Positions 23,562-38,500 of a stretch of DNA of 64,000 nt are shown here, one piece after another. Numbering within the stretch: the stretch's first letter is position 1; the number at the start of each line of letters is the position of its first letter. The notes under the pieces are model-generated. The model was not told where the DNA came from. It saw only the letters and a list, made by a program, of their open reading frames with translations, and made no database searches. Origin of the DNA: Branchiostoma lanceolatum (taxonomy: Eukaryota > Chordata > Leptocardii > Amphioxiformes > Branchiostomatidae); assembly GCF_035083965.1 (NCBI RefSeq), contig NC_089732.1, forward strand, positions 1,718,883 through 1,782,882. Direction: 5' to 3'. The position numbers were made by a program, and so were the translations under genes.

Positions 23562-26500
23562 ATGAAGGGACTTCTCGCTGTCGCTCTGTTCTTCTGCGGC
23601 CTGCCTTTTGTCAACGGTAGGAAATTATTATACATGCAATAATGTTTCTATAGATACTTTGATACTGATATAAATACATGTCATGTATATGTTATGGAGT
23701 TGGGTCATTTGTTGTAACGGCAGCCAGCATATGTTTGATCCTGAGAACACTGTGTCAGAGGTCTTGGGTTCGAAGCCTGTCATGTCATGCCCTTGGGAAC
23801 GCCACTTTACTACACGACTTACATCTCTCCACCCAGGTGTAAAAATGGGTACCTGACTTTTGTTGGGGAGGTAAAAGGAGAGGGTTTGGATCATGACCCA
23901 CTGCCCCTACGGCCTCAAAAAGCCTATGGGACTACATGTACCTACCTTTTATACATAATTAGGGTGTTATTAAGATTGCAATCTGAGTCGCCATTTCTAT
24001 CAGGATCTCTGCCAGTATATTATCGGCAGTTCTGGTTTCATGCAAGACCTTCAAGTTTGTGTAAATATACCTTTAGCACTAATAGCTTATTACTCCATTG
24101 AATATGTGAGTCAACAATAGAGCATGTTGTAGCGTGCTGAAGACACCTGTTACAACAATAGCACTGCAACAAACGTGCCGTCCGGGGTTTAAGAGAATTT
24201 AGTAAGGAAATTTGAAATATTTTTGACTGATGCAACACCAACATCACAATGCGCAAGGATTATCAATAGGTGGTAATTTCTTCTGTTCGCTCCAGTCATT
24301 GTTATACTTATTATTGAGTGGGCCGACTAATACTCTCTCTTCGCAGTCAAGGGCTGAATTGTGAGGAGCTTTTAATTTATACAACTAGCGGGGATATTTC
24401 TATCAGGATCTCTGCCAGTACAATATCGGCAGTTCTGGTTTCATGCAAGACCTTCAAGTTTGTGTTGATATACCTTTAGCACTTAGCTTATTACTCCATG
24501 AATAGATGTGAGTCAACAATAGAGCATGTTGTCGCATGCTGGAGACACCTGTTACAACAATAGCACTGCAACAAACGTGCTGTCCGGGGCTTAAGATAAA
24601 GTAATGAAATTTGAAACATCAACATCACTAAAATGCCCAAGGCGTATCAACAGGATAATTTCTGCTGTTAGCACCAGTCATTGTAATAATCATTATTGAG
24701 TGGGCCGACTATTCTCTCTTTGCAGTCAAGGGCTGAATTGCGAGGAGCTTACAATTGGCGGGGATAGATCGCATTAGGGTCTGCAGCGGCTACCTCTCGG
24801 CCCTAAGCTGACCTTGATAAGACAATTGCCCCATGTTCGGCCTTAGGACTGTACACAAAACATTTTACAAGCCTGATCCACCAGAATTCTTGGGTTGCTG
24901 AGAAGGGAGAAAAAAAGAAATTGGTCAAATTTGGGTGAACCTGCTACCACAACCGGCTAACTTCTAATAATGATAGTAAATCATTCAACCCTTTTTTCTT
25001 AAATTTTGCTATTTTTCAGCAACAAATTGAGAAGTCTGGTGGAGGCTACCATGTTGCCATGGTAATGCTACTGCGATGTAAATGTAAAATGCGTCATGGA
25101 TTATTCAAACATTAAGGACCCCGTTCCACCACACGTGTTTCAATCGACCTCTTTGAAACTCAGATGTGAATCAGCCATGACCATGAACCTAAAGCTTGTG
25201 TAAACATACCTTCCTTTTCTCACTGTTTGTTGATCTTGTGGTCGTGCAATGTGCCAATGAAATGTGGACAAACAAAACAATGACTGGCTTCTTTTCTAAC
25301 TAAACAGGTGAAGCCATCTCTCCGTGTAGTTTTGTTTGCATAGTTGTACTGGGCGTATCCACTTGTGTTTACCCTCTCAGTCATGCACAATGCCTTTTAA
25401 ATAATCTGTTTAAGCCTGTTTGGTATTATGTCATTTATTTGAATCAACAAACAGTAGGCCCAGTGACTTAAGCTTGCTTCTTTCCGAACTGTACAAATGA
25501 AGCCCTCTCTCTATGTAGTTCAATTGTGTATTGGGCGTATCCATTGGTGTTTATCCCTCTCAATCATGCACAGTCTGCCTTTGAAATAATCTGATGAAAC
25601 CTCTTTGGGTCCATTTTTTCACATTTATCACGTTGAAAGCTTTTGAAGCTATTTCTGTTTTCATCTAAAATGTATCTAATAGATTAAAGGCACTACATTG
25701 TTCGTCAACGACATTGCAAGGCATTTTTATGCTTGACTTGACAATGTCGTTGACGAATAATGTAGTGCCTTTAATCTATTAGATACGTTTTACAGATGTA
25801 GATAAATGTGAATAAATGACTGTGAATTTGATACGGAAATGATGCAATAATTACATTCTACCCAAAAATATTTTATCATATATGTTTAATACCTTAAAAT
25901 TCATTTTGTATTTCCTCGTATCTGTTAGTATATTAGGATTTATGATACAAGTTTTTCTAACGTTAACTTTGTTTAGTTTTGAGTTATGTACAATTTATGA
26001 TATGATTCCTATTGTTAAGTTTCAAAGGGAGGCCCATGAAAAACCACCTAAGCTTCTGGCCTCCCCCGCATATTTTCTTTGCCCTGTATTTCTTTGTTTT
26101 GAATTACTTGTGTATGCACTTGTATCATAAATCCTAATAGATTAATAGATACGAGGAAATACAAAATGAATTTTAAGGTATTAAACATATATGATAAAAG
26201 ATTTTTGGGTAGAATGTAATTGCATCATTTCCGTGTCAAGTTCACATATTCTAAACATATCTTATAGATTAAAGTACCTAAGAACATTCTTTGTCGACGA
26301 CATCGTCAAATCGAGCATAAAAACGCCACGATCACATTCACTCTGTTGAAATGCAATGTTTATTGTTTCACATATGCAAATTTTTCAATAAACAATAAAA
26401 ACGATCTCTTTTTGACTGCAGGCCTGGGGTGTCCCGATGGCTACTCGTACCTGGCACATGCCCGCCGGTGTTACCGCGCCTACGACCGTGAGAACACCTA

Positions 26501-29500
26501 CGACCAGGCTTTGGCGGCCTGCCAAGAAAACGGCAGCACTCTTGCCATGCCTCGCGACGGAACCACCAACGACTTTCTCGTCGCTTTGAAGAATGCCGCA
26601 AACGCGGAGAAGCATTTCTACATCGGGCTGGACCGCCAGGACGGATCGTGGAATTACGTAGATGGAGGAGAGCTGGGTTACACCGACTGGGGTGACGGGG
26701 AGCCGAGTAATCTAGGTGGATATTGGAGATTTCTTTTTACACAACAAGTAATGTTTCACCTGCTAACGTTTCCGTGTCTATCAGACAGGTCCTTCTTCAG
26801 AGCTTCTGACAGGAGTACTTCAATCTAGAAGTAGCTGAAGTAGGTGGCACTTTTGCGGCAGGAACACAGTCCAAAACATGGCTAAGTTTACATGATTCAA
26901 CAGTGTATATCCCCCCTCATCCCGGTTCATCACTGGTGTTGCTGTATGACATTTGTGATTGTGATCTCGCTGCAAAAGTTCACCACGTAAGCAGGCGAGA
27001 CATTACAATAACTGGGTTTTTAAAATATATTTTTTTATTGTCAAAAGCTACTGTACTAACAATATATTACACAGACTCTCGAGGCAGCGCAGCTGATATT
27101 AGAGAATCAACATTTATAGACAGACCATACGTGTAGGCAATGGTTGTGTAAAAAGAAATTTCCAATATCCTATGTTCTACCGACCTGATGAAATTATTTT
27201 CGGTAATTTAGGTGGAAACGAGAAGTGCGCTGAGTACTTCCCTGGGAACTTTGACACAGTCTCAAAGAGAAACAAATGGAACGACCAGTACTGCTGGATT
27301 CCCGGCGGGTTCATCTGCGAAACTGGTAGGTTACAGATATTGATGTTAGAGGGTGCGTTAAGATACTATTTATCCATGTCAAAATTTCCTCTTAAATAGA
27401 TGATCATAACCTTGAATTTACGTCTACAATGCTGTAATATTATAGCAAGAAAAAACATTGTTTTGGCCATACAACATCATCCTTAAGTTTATAATAAAAA
27501 TATGTGTCTTTAAAAGAATGTCAATTTCTTTGTCACTTGGGGCAACCAGGAAAAGGCTTGATAAAAAAGCATAGATGCTTTGTAGGATATATTTCAACCG
27601 GAAAACATGCTTATTCGGCCTGTGGCGAAGATTACCAGGCTACCATCACTGGCTGTTTCCAGAACAAGGCTGATAAGGCTGTCACAGTGGTAACCAACAG
27701 ATGTTTTCACCACAATATAGTCAAACCCTCCACCAGAGGCTCTAAATATTTCTTTGTCACCAACAGGCCCACGCCCGTACACCGATCGAAATGGAACCCA
27801 GTACAACGTGTTTGCGGAGAGCATGACGTACAACGCTGCTGCTCTGACCTGCGCGGCAGACGGCGGCCATCTCGCCGATGTGACGTCACAGGAGCTGCAG
27901 GACTTCCTGGTTGCCATGATTGAGGAGGTCGGTGCCGGTGGAGATTACTGGATCGGGCTTCGGAACGTGCCAGTGAGTGTTACATCAGATAAAAATGTAC
28001 TTTTTGTCTTCACTTGAAAGTTCATCTGTGTCTTAGCTTGGTTAAAAAGTCATTCTGAATCAAAGCAGATCTCCAAGCATATCTATTAGTGGCAAGGCAG
28101 TATCAAAAGGGCCAACCAGTATCAAAAGCCCCCGGAGGCTTTCGATACTCAGGCTGGCTCTTTTGATTGGGAGACTGAAATTTAAAAGGGAAACCTAATA
28201 TAAGCCTACTCCTCACTGTAGATTGTTTTTACTATGATCTAATGTCAATATAACACTGTTTTCTGTTTTGATGTTAACGTAGTTGAGAAATGATTACCTT
28301 CCAACATTCAGGTGTTGCAAAATTGTGTATCTGCTTTACATTGTACAGGGAGGGTGGACATGGTCCGATGGAACAGCGGTCAGCGGTTGTGGTTTCACCA
28401 ACTGGGCACCGGGAGAGCCGGACAGTGCGGATGACAAGTGCGGTCAACTCTGGCGGGCTGGAGGATTCAAATGGGACGACGCCAGCTGTGATGAACAGCA
28501 TTCCTTCATCTGTCAAATTGGTACTTTGTCATGATTTGATTTTTGAAACTTCTTTGTAGCAGCAGTACTACTTCAGTCTGTAAATGCAGAAATGTTTGCG
28601 GTAGTTTTATCTTCGTGGTTTTTGCAGCAACCGTTTCACCGCAAACTTAAAACCACCGCAAAAACTTTCTTCCAAATGGTGTTCTCCAAATCCCACCATG
28701 ATTGTTGAAAACACCTCAGCACAGTGTTGTGATTTTTGTGTATTACTAAATGGAGTTTAAGGAAAGTGTTTATTCTATGAATTAGTCAATGTATGATGAC
28801 ATTGTTGCTGATTGTACTTTACCAGGTCCCGGTGAAGAAGACGCCTGTGGACCTCCCCAAGGTAATACATCACATAACACATTGTCATGATAGGCACTAG
28901 GTAGCCTGTGTTTATGCAATCTCTCGCTGACTGGGGTTAATGACCGCCGGGCCGACCGCTAGGAGTGTGATTTAGTCAGGTTAAGTTACAAGTTAAGGAT
29001 ATGACTCGTGGCTAAATTATTTCTGTTTCAAAAATACATGTACGTTCATCAAGTAGCCGTGATGTTCGACCGACCACAAAGTTTAACACACATTATGTTC
29101 GTACAACTTCCTTCCTTCAATATAACGCAAGGTTGACGATTTTTTTTTTTACCAGTTTGGCTGACACAGGATCCGTCATGGGTTGTGGACTCCTCTGGCA
29201 CATCGTTGGTGACATATGATGCCGCAAAAGCCTTGGATGGGGACACTGGGACCTACTGGAACCCTCAAGGTACCGACATCATCATCATCATCAAAATGGT
29301 TTTATTATTTAATAAAAATCATTGCAGCCAAAGGTTGAATTGTGCCTTTTGTACAGTGCGCTTGCTTTTCACATAAGACATTATACAAATCATTTAAAAA
29401 TAGTAACTGTTACAGTGGTGTTAAGAAATACATCGGCATTAAATTAGCTTGATTTTTGCTAGCTTATATTAAAAATAATTTCATCCAGTTCATGCCGTGG

Positions 29501-32500
29501 TATTCAGGAGACAACAACTGGTACATCGTCCTGGACCTCAAAGCGCCCCAAGCTCTGACCGGAATCGCAATCAACAACTACGGAGACACCGACCATGACA
29601 GTGCAGCCTTCACGTTGCAAAAGTCACAGGTTGGAATTAACCTTCTTTTGAAGACTACGTCAAGACATCATGCATTGTCTTAACCTCATTAACATATCTA
29701 TTAAGAGTTTTGGTATAAAACCTGGTGTTCTCAGTCCTATCCTTAGTCACTGACGAAAGACAGAGGAATGCTGTCTGAAACGTCTGTTTCAAACTTTTAT
29801 CCAGTTGCTTGTTTTAAACTATTCTTGACGTATCGCAGGTAGGGAGTCCGTACAACTGGGAGGACGTTGTGTCCGTCGACAACGTCCAAGGAGGGACGGA
29901 CCGGCGCCAGGAGTTTGGTGGGTTCCAGGGAACAGCGCGGTACTGGAGGTTCCTGGTCACTCGGACCCACTCGGGCACGCAGCCATGGCTCACGGAACTG
30001 AACTTCAAGGGAATATCTGCAAGTAAGTATAGTAGATGAATTACAATGATATTTGGTATGTCGGTAGGTGTCGCTTTTGGGCCCCCTGGTATGTGACCTT
30101 GGTACTGCAGCAGAACTTCCGTTTTTTCCATCTTTTGACCTGGATGTGCTATGGTCTTGATTTTTTTTGTGGCAGAATATAGCTTGTGATGTAAGGAAGC
30201 AGTGGTGTAGGTTTGGGCCCCCTAGCAGCTTACTATGGAACTACAGGGGTGTTGTTGTCACAATCAAAACTTAAGGTGCTTTCCTGTAGGTTGGGTCAGT
30301 ATTGAAAAATGAATTTTAAATCATGAAATTTACGAACTGTTTTTCCCAACACAGGGTGTCCCTGTGGTGTAGTGGTCTGCGCTTCTGTTACTCACCACAT
30401 CATGGTGTGGGAGGATTTTAACTTTTAACGTTTCCCAACACAGCAATCCGCTGCCCCCTGGGGTACTTCCGGTGTGGACTGGGACAGATTGCCTGCGTCC
30501 TGGCGTGGAAACGGTGTGACGGGCGGACGGACTGTTCAGACGGGAGCGACGAGGAGGGTTGTGGTAAGTCTAGAAACAGTTGTCTCACTTTTAACTCACT
30601 GCACTTTAAGCAGCAGCTGTACGTAAATTAAAACTTGTCTTCTTCCCACTGTTGGTGACTCCAAGACACTGTACTTTTTTTCGGTAATGCAAGGAGACTA
30701 ATAAGTATATTGCTCTTACAAACTTAAATTTGTATAATGATTTATTTCAAGTAGATGTCAGATTTTATGGTGTCACGTTGCATGCATGTACAGTGCCAGT
30801 GTCGCAATGCATGTTAAAGGCAACCTAAGCAATATTAGGGCGCTGAAAGTCACATATTCAAAATCAATTTTTTTCTGATTTCTATCCATAGTAAGTTTAG
30901 ATAACACTATCCCATCGCATATCGACCATCATGGAGCAAAAATGTGATGTCGTTGGGTGGTGGGAACTCATCGAAAATCTGAGCACTTGGAGGCCAGCCA
31001 TCATTTCAAATCTTCCGACCATGCACGATTCTGACCAATAAGTCCCGAACGCTTCCGAAGAAATAATCATGTGGTCATGGCTCAATTTCTTGGGCATTGT
31101 GACGTCACGCGGCCGGAAGTTACCGAAAATTGTCGACAGAAAACGGTTACGGCTGGATTTGGGGTTGATTTTTTGGGGGACCCAATAAATGAAATACTCC
31201 TTTTGTGCTTTGCGTCTGTGCTATCTTTAAACGCCTAAAGTATGAAATAATGATGCAGATGTGCTAATATAGGAAAGTAAATGTAAATTTCAACCTCACC
31301 AAACAGAATTGTTTTCCCCAGAATATTTCAAGTTTTACCCCCTGAAATCGCTTACATGATGTAGGGCACCTTTAAAAGCACGTGAAACGACTCTACGACG
31401 AATGCAACCATCCATCTTCTTACAATTTTCCAGAGTGCCTGCCGATTCCTGGGGATTTCAACCTCGGTGACAGACTTGCGATGCTGCCAAATCCGCTGGG
31501 CCAGACGACATTCGGGGAGGTGCAGAATTCCTCCGTGGCAGAACTGTTCAACAGTTTGTACACCAACCCAGAGACAGTCCACCCTGAGTTCAGAGAGTTT
31601 GCCTCTACGGTCATCTTCCCGCGGTGCAATGTCTCCGGTGAGAGCAACACCGACTGTCCTTCGTCCGGAAATGCACCTGACGCAACTTCATGCATGTGAG
31701 TAAAAACATGGTGTTTGGTGTGGCATTTAATGACAACTCTTTGGTGGAAACGATTTTCCCATGGGAATTTACGTAATTCCACTGTTTTTTTAAAGATACA
31801 CTCAGTTTTAATGACGTTGAGGCCCAAGACTGCACGCTAGAATTGTATTTAAGCTGAAAAAGGCTGACAAGCGTGCAAGCTAAAAAAATATGAAAACATG
31901 TTGTAAAGACTGTTCTCCCATAATTGGCTGGTACTAAATCTACTACAGAAATGTAGTTATTAACTGCATAACATTTCTAGGAGGAAACAACTGTTGCCGT
32001 GCCGTTCGTGGTGTGAGGAAGTCCTCAACGCGGCTGATGACGGGATAAAGAACCTGCTGCCTGGATGTGACCTGTTCCCTCCGCCACAACACGGCTGCTG
32101 GAACCCTGAACCGGAGACACAGGACTACGAAGGTAATGAGGAAGTCTTGACTTTCCACTGGAAATAGCATTTGAGAATATAATTCAAATGATTGTTAAAC
32201 TTTCTTCCAACACTAAGGTTTAAATTTTCAACGACTGTTGCCTTCTTCAGAATCATTAATAACTCTCGTGAGTTAATGTTCGTTGATTGGTCATTATTAA
32301 TTCTGAAGAAGGCGACAGTGGCTGTCGAAAATTTGATACCTTTAAGTTAGTGTTGGAAGAATGTTTGGCATTGTATTACAATTACTTGCAACACAGATGA
32401 GCTTCCATGAGCAATAAGATTTTTATTCTTGTTACTTGAAGTGTACCATATCTACTTGCATCTTTCACAAACCAGACCAAGTATAAGTTACATTATTGTG

Positions 32501-35500
32501 TTTCAATATAAAACATTATGTGGTTGGGGACAAGTAATTTCTCTGCTGGTTGTGACAGCTTCTTCCAGTGCATCTTATAGCCTGGTGCACATGATGGAGG
32601 TTTTCAGCATATCAATCACATTCAGAAAATGCATTCAGGGAAACACATGTTGTACATGTTATGCAATCAGCTGCTAATAAACGGACATTTCTCTTCCCCA
32701 GTTTGCTACCATGGCAGTGGCATGAACTACCGTGGCACAGGAAGCACAACCATATCCGGGGCAGACTGTCTGCAGTGGTCCGTTGCACAAGGTGGTTTCT
32801 ACACAGCCGAGTACCCCTTGGCTAATCTGGTCAACAACTTCTGCCGCAACCCGACCGGGCTCGAGCGACCGTTTTGCGTGACAGAAGATGGCAGCCAGGA
32901 GGAATGTGACCTCATTCCATGCAGTAAGTTGTCAAAGATAAAAGATGCCCTCTGATCTTAAGTAGGTATCTTTTTCATTAAAAACGAAATGGACATCATG
33001 TCCCTGGTGCTGAATGACATTCACACTGACACTGCTGTCCCTGGTGCTGAATGACATTCACACTGACACTGCTGTCCCTGGTGCTGAATGACATTCACAC
33101 TGACACTGCTGTCCCTGGTGCTGAATGACATTCACACTGACACTGCTGTCCCTGGTGCTGAATGACATTCACACTGACACTGCTGTCCCTGGTGCTGAAT
33201 GACATTCACACTGACACTGCTGTCCCTGGTGCTGAATGACATACACAAGGAAGATATCATCTTTGATCCCACATAGAGCTCATTCATTTCAATTTTTGAT
33301 TGTAATGTCTGCCATCAATTTTCTCAAAGATACAGAATCTGATTCATTTATTCAAACTTATCTTTTCTTTGCATGATCTTCATGGCAACAACACTTAACT
33401 GTGAGAAGTACAATGTATAGGTGGCAAGCTGGCCTTGTGTTTAGGGTTGTTGACTTTGAGTCTAAAGGTTCTGGGTTCGAATCTCTGGCAGGTACATATA
33501 TTGTGCCCTTGGGAAAGGCACTTAACAACTGATTCCTTACTCGATTGAGGTGAAATTGAGTACCTAGCTTTGGTTAGGTACGTCCTCTCAGATGGGACGT
33601 TAAGCTAGTGGCCCCACGTTTGAGGCGAGCCACATCTTGAGCATGCTCAAGATCACACTTATGGAAAAGAGCAAGGGTCCATCCCAACAGTCTTATGTCC
33701 AAACACCACACACCAGCTGGAAATGTACCATTATTACATATCATTGAATTCATGATACTGATGATAATGATATTATCATGATGATGATGATAACTTGTCT
33801 TTGATAACTTGTTACGCCTAGATACCAACCTTGGCTGCTTGGACATGATACTGATGGTAATGATATTATTATTATGATGATGATAACTTGTCTTTGATAA
33901 CTTGTTCCGCCCAGATACCGACCATGGCTGCTTGGACATGGGTATTAATGATAATGATATTATCATGATGATGATAACTTGTCTTTGATAACTTGTTACA
34001 CCTAGATACCAACCTTGGCTGCTTGAACGTGGGTACTGATGATAATGATATTATCATGATAATGATGATAACTTGCTTTGACAACTTGTTACGCCCAGAT
34101 ACAGACCTTGGCTGCTTGGACATGGGTGTTAATGATAATGATATTATCATGATGATGATTGTCTTTGATAACTTGTTACACCTACGTAGATACCGACCTT
34201 GGCTGCTTGGACATGGGTCCTCCAAACTACGGCAAGAGAAGCCCCGGCAAGAAGTTCTACTACGTGGGAGAAAGGATCGCATTCACCTGCAACGAAGGGT
34301 ACAAGCTTCAATCCGGGTATCCCAGGGAGGTGAGGTGCATCGAAGGAGGCACCTGGCAACATGAAAAGCCTACTTGTACAGGTGATGGTTATCATTCTTT
34401 ACAGGTTTGCGTAGTAAAACCTTTGTTGGATCCGTTGGCATGTGTCGAGGTTGACATCTTGAATCGTGACGTTACAGGGTCGGCATACCGTTTTATTGGG
34501 AGAGGTGTTTTTTGGGTCGCTAGTGTTCTCTCCACTTTTAACAAATCGGGGAAACAAATGGACACACAACTATCACACATAAAAAGAAAAAAAATTCAGT
34601 ACCAATTCATATTCATAAAGATGACCTGTAATCGCTAAACTAACAGCAAGCCTGAAGTAAATGTAGCACAGATACTTAATTCTAGTTATCCTTGCTGCTG
34701 GACCCTGAGTTGGCCTATAGTTTTTTTTACATTTCAGGCACTAGAAAGGCAAGGTAGTCCCATAGCCTTTTTGAGGCCGTAGCTTCTGTGGGTTGTTATC
34801 CACTGTGTCTTGGGCAGTGGTATATACTAAGGAATGCGGATCCCATCCCTCTACTTCCATCGCCTTTTACCCAAAGCCCTGGGGAACTCGGTCCAACTGT
34901 TCAAACTTAACCAGCAATTTATCTATTTTCATGATGTTTTATTCAGATATGATGTTTCTTTGTTTTCATGATGTTTTTTCAGACGTGATATGGACACAAA
35001 ATAAGATGACAATCAGTCAGAAATATATATAGCAGCTGCTTCTATTGATATTGATTAATTGTCTTCTTGACAATGGTCAATGACATGCACTTGTCCCTTC
35101 TTTAGTCAATCTTGGAGGAAGGCTGGAGAAGGAGGTTCTCGAGGCGTACAGCGCTGATCTGGCACCTGAGACTGAGGAAAACCTCCTCATCGGCTTCACG
35201 GGTTCTGTGGAACAGATCGTTGACTTGGTAAGTCAATTTATAGACATTAGAAACTCCTCCAATGATTATAAAATACCATTGTCATCCCATACTACTACAC
35301 CATATTGTATAAGATAGATTGATTAGCCTAATAGAATGTTATCTTATAATGTACCAGTGGATGCCATACTTTGTACCTTGTTGTGCAATAAAGTTATTAT
35401 TATCATACCCGTGCCGCGATGACTTTCGATACGGATGTTTGGACCGGTCCATACTTTATGGTACGGCCAGGGCTTCCCTAGTTTGAATCGACGATTTGGA

Positions 35501-38500
35501 CTCGCTTCGAGTGCGCCGGTTGTGCCGCTGTCGAAAATTGGAAAACCAGATTCGGACGTTTTGATCGATGTTGTTACACTTTTTTTGTTCAAGGACACAA
35601 AACTCTCTCAACTTCTGTCCCATTTTGCATTGGAATGTGCGTTTCTTCTGGTGGGTGTGACATGAAAAAATACAACACGGTGATAAGATACAATGGGCGA
35701 TGCTGAACACACCGTGTTGTATTCTATATACCGTTATTTTTTGAGACTTAGTTTCACTGTAGGTGGGAAAAGGAGGACGTAAACTTGCAGAGTTATGTTT
35801 TTGTGATAGAGAAGTTCCCGCGAAAGCTAAACCATCAGCAAAAGTTTGAAGATTTATAATTTCATCTGCTTACCCATTTGAAATCCTTTTTTGGTTTCAA
35901 GAATTAGATAACTCACTTATTAAAAGTACACGACTTGATCAATTCCTAAATTTTTATTTCAGGATGAAAAGAAGGAGCAGCTAGTTGCGTCTGTGGTGAT
36001 CAATCTCGTAAGTTTTCACTGAGTTATGACAACTTTAGGACAACATATGTTTGGCAAATAGGCTGTTCACATCGGTTACTAGAATATTCTTCAATCAGTG
36101 ACTTAAGAAAGGTGACAAAATATGTACCTCCAATTTTTCGACGTCCACTGTACGTCTTGATCACGGAGTGACCTTGTCTCGCGAGAGCACAAGACTAGGT
36201 CGAGACTTGTGTAGATCTTCCTGCCTCCCCCTCCTCCTTGCGGAGCAGATGTAAGTAAGACTTGGGCAGCCCCCAGCCTTCGTTAAGTCACTGATTGAAG
36301 AATATTCTTAGTAACTGTAATCACACCTGACTGATGAATCTCTTCAACAATGTCTTCACATCATTTTGTCTTCTAGAGGTTTTTTGGGCTGTTCCATTGT
36401 TTGGCTGCCACAAGTAGATTTTATGGATGACGTCCTATTTTTGCCCAATTTTGAAAAAAGAAAGAAACAAGAAATTTTGATCCTTTCTGGTGATGCCTTG
36501 ATCAGTCTGGTTGCCTTGAGAATGAATTTGTAGCGATACTTGAATAATTAGCTACCACACTAGTATCACTCTGTGCACTTCTTAAATTCAGGAATAAAAG
36601 ATTTTTTGTGATACGTTTTGGTCGCTTTGATTTTTGTTACAACGTAAATGATCTCTATTTCGAAAAGGCAGGCATCCGTTTTTTCACTTTCTTGCATATC
36701 AGATTTGGATTCAGCAGGTTATGTCATACGTATACGTAGTATATACTTGCTGTCGTCTTATTTTCATTTGCGGCGCATCGAAATGTCCTTTTTCCCCAGA
36801 CTTGGCAGGACAGTCGGCTGAAGTGGGATCCAAAGTACTACGATGGTATCGAGGCATTCAGCATCCTCGGCAGTAGTGTTTGGACCCCAGCAATGACCCT
36901 CAAGAGAAAGTACGTCGTCTTTTCTTTACCCAGTCTAATTAAAGGCAACCGAAGCAACATTACGGCCCAAAAATCGGATTTTGAAAGTCTATTTAATATT
37001 TAGTCATTTCTATAGTACACGATTGGTTCAAACGACACTATCACAATGTATAGCGACGTCCATGATGCAAAAATACGACATCGTTGTGATGTGAGAACTA
37101 ACTGAGAAACTGGGGTTTTTGTAGGCTCGTGAAACTAAGGGGATAATCATAAGGCACGTTTTTGCACGGTTTTAAAATGCTCAAAGTATGAAGTTATTAC
37201 GGAAGTATGCTAAACAGTATTATTAAATGTCACAAGCAAAAAGATTTAACGATTTTTTTATTTCCATTTTTGGCCCTAATATTGCTTAGGTTGTCTTTAA
37301 GGTTGGTTACTAGCTATACAAACAAACAAAAGGGGACAATAGAGTATGATGACAGCCCACTTTTTTAATAAACACTGAAGGGCGGTGATGATAATGAAAT
37401 ATTACTCTATGAGGAGACAACGTTTTTCATGACAAATTTGTCAGAAAGCAGTCGACCTTGCATCAGTCTAAGACAGCTTTGTTGTTAACTTCACAGTGCC
37501 GATACCGAGTACGATGGCCTGGAAAAAGGAGTACCGGTCCGGGTCAACAGCAATGGTACCGTAACCTGGAGGGTAGAGACCCTGACCACCACCGTGTGCA
37601 ATGCAGACCCCTTCTACTTCCCTGCAGACGCCATGGATTGCGAAATTTGCTTCTCTGCAGCCATAGCAACCGACCAAACCATTCGTAAGGCTTTGCAAAC
37701 ATTCATGAAAGTATATTGATATCAGTAAGTTTGTTTTACAAGCTTTAGGGCAGTTCAGTGATGATTTCATTTCTGAACTCAAAAAAAGGTTCTCCAGGTT
37801 TTACAGGTGCTCAGGTAGAGTAAGTTGAGATAAAAAAATTGCACGTACAAACCATTTTCGATGTTTCTATTGGCCAGTATCCTCCAATGCTGTATGTCTT
37901 TCATAAATAATTCAATCTGTTCCAAACATAACATGTTAGATGTCTGGTATATACTGTTCTTAGTGCCATTAGAGGATATTCTCGCCTCTGAACATCTGCC
38001 GATGATAATTTTTTGTTTTGATATGTTGAACACAGAATGCGGAGAAGACAACTCTACAGAAGACGAGACCAACAGTCCCTGCGACGTCTGGTCTACCACA
38101 CGACAGGAGGGCGAGTGGTATCAGGTAGCATAATTATGTAATACGATCACAACTTGAATGATACGTGTTCCTGTGAAGACCTGCTTTGAACAATTGTCTT
38201 CTTCTTTGTGAAGTGGTTTGAGTCACCTTTACAATAAAATCTACACCTATGTTCACTTCTTGTATTCTAATCAGATATCTTTTCATTAACCGCCACTGTT
38301 TAAGCCTGATAAAAACGTGAGTGATACACGCTTATGTGTATTGGAAAGGGTCGCAGTCCTTAGGACGGGACGTTAAGCCATGGTCTGTTGTTCATTGTGC
38401 TTGTCGAAAAGAGCTAGGGGAATTTCCCCGGTACAATGAATCTGTAAATACTGTACATAGCGTCTCTGTCTTCTCTGTCACGACCAGTGGAAGAGTAGCA

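Noticed and set aside
27504-27923. 139-codon plus-strand ORF overlapping lectin-2 exon
   Set aside because: It reads the exon in the wrong frame; the lectin frame with proper splice sites explains the sequence.
32995-33245. 37-base repeats considered as a CRISPR array
   Set aside because: There are no spacers between repeats; identical head-to-tail units are a minisatellite.
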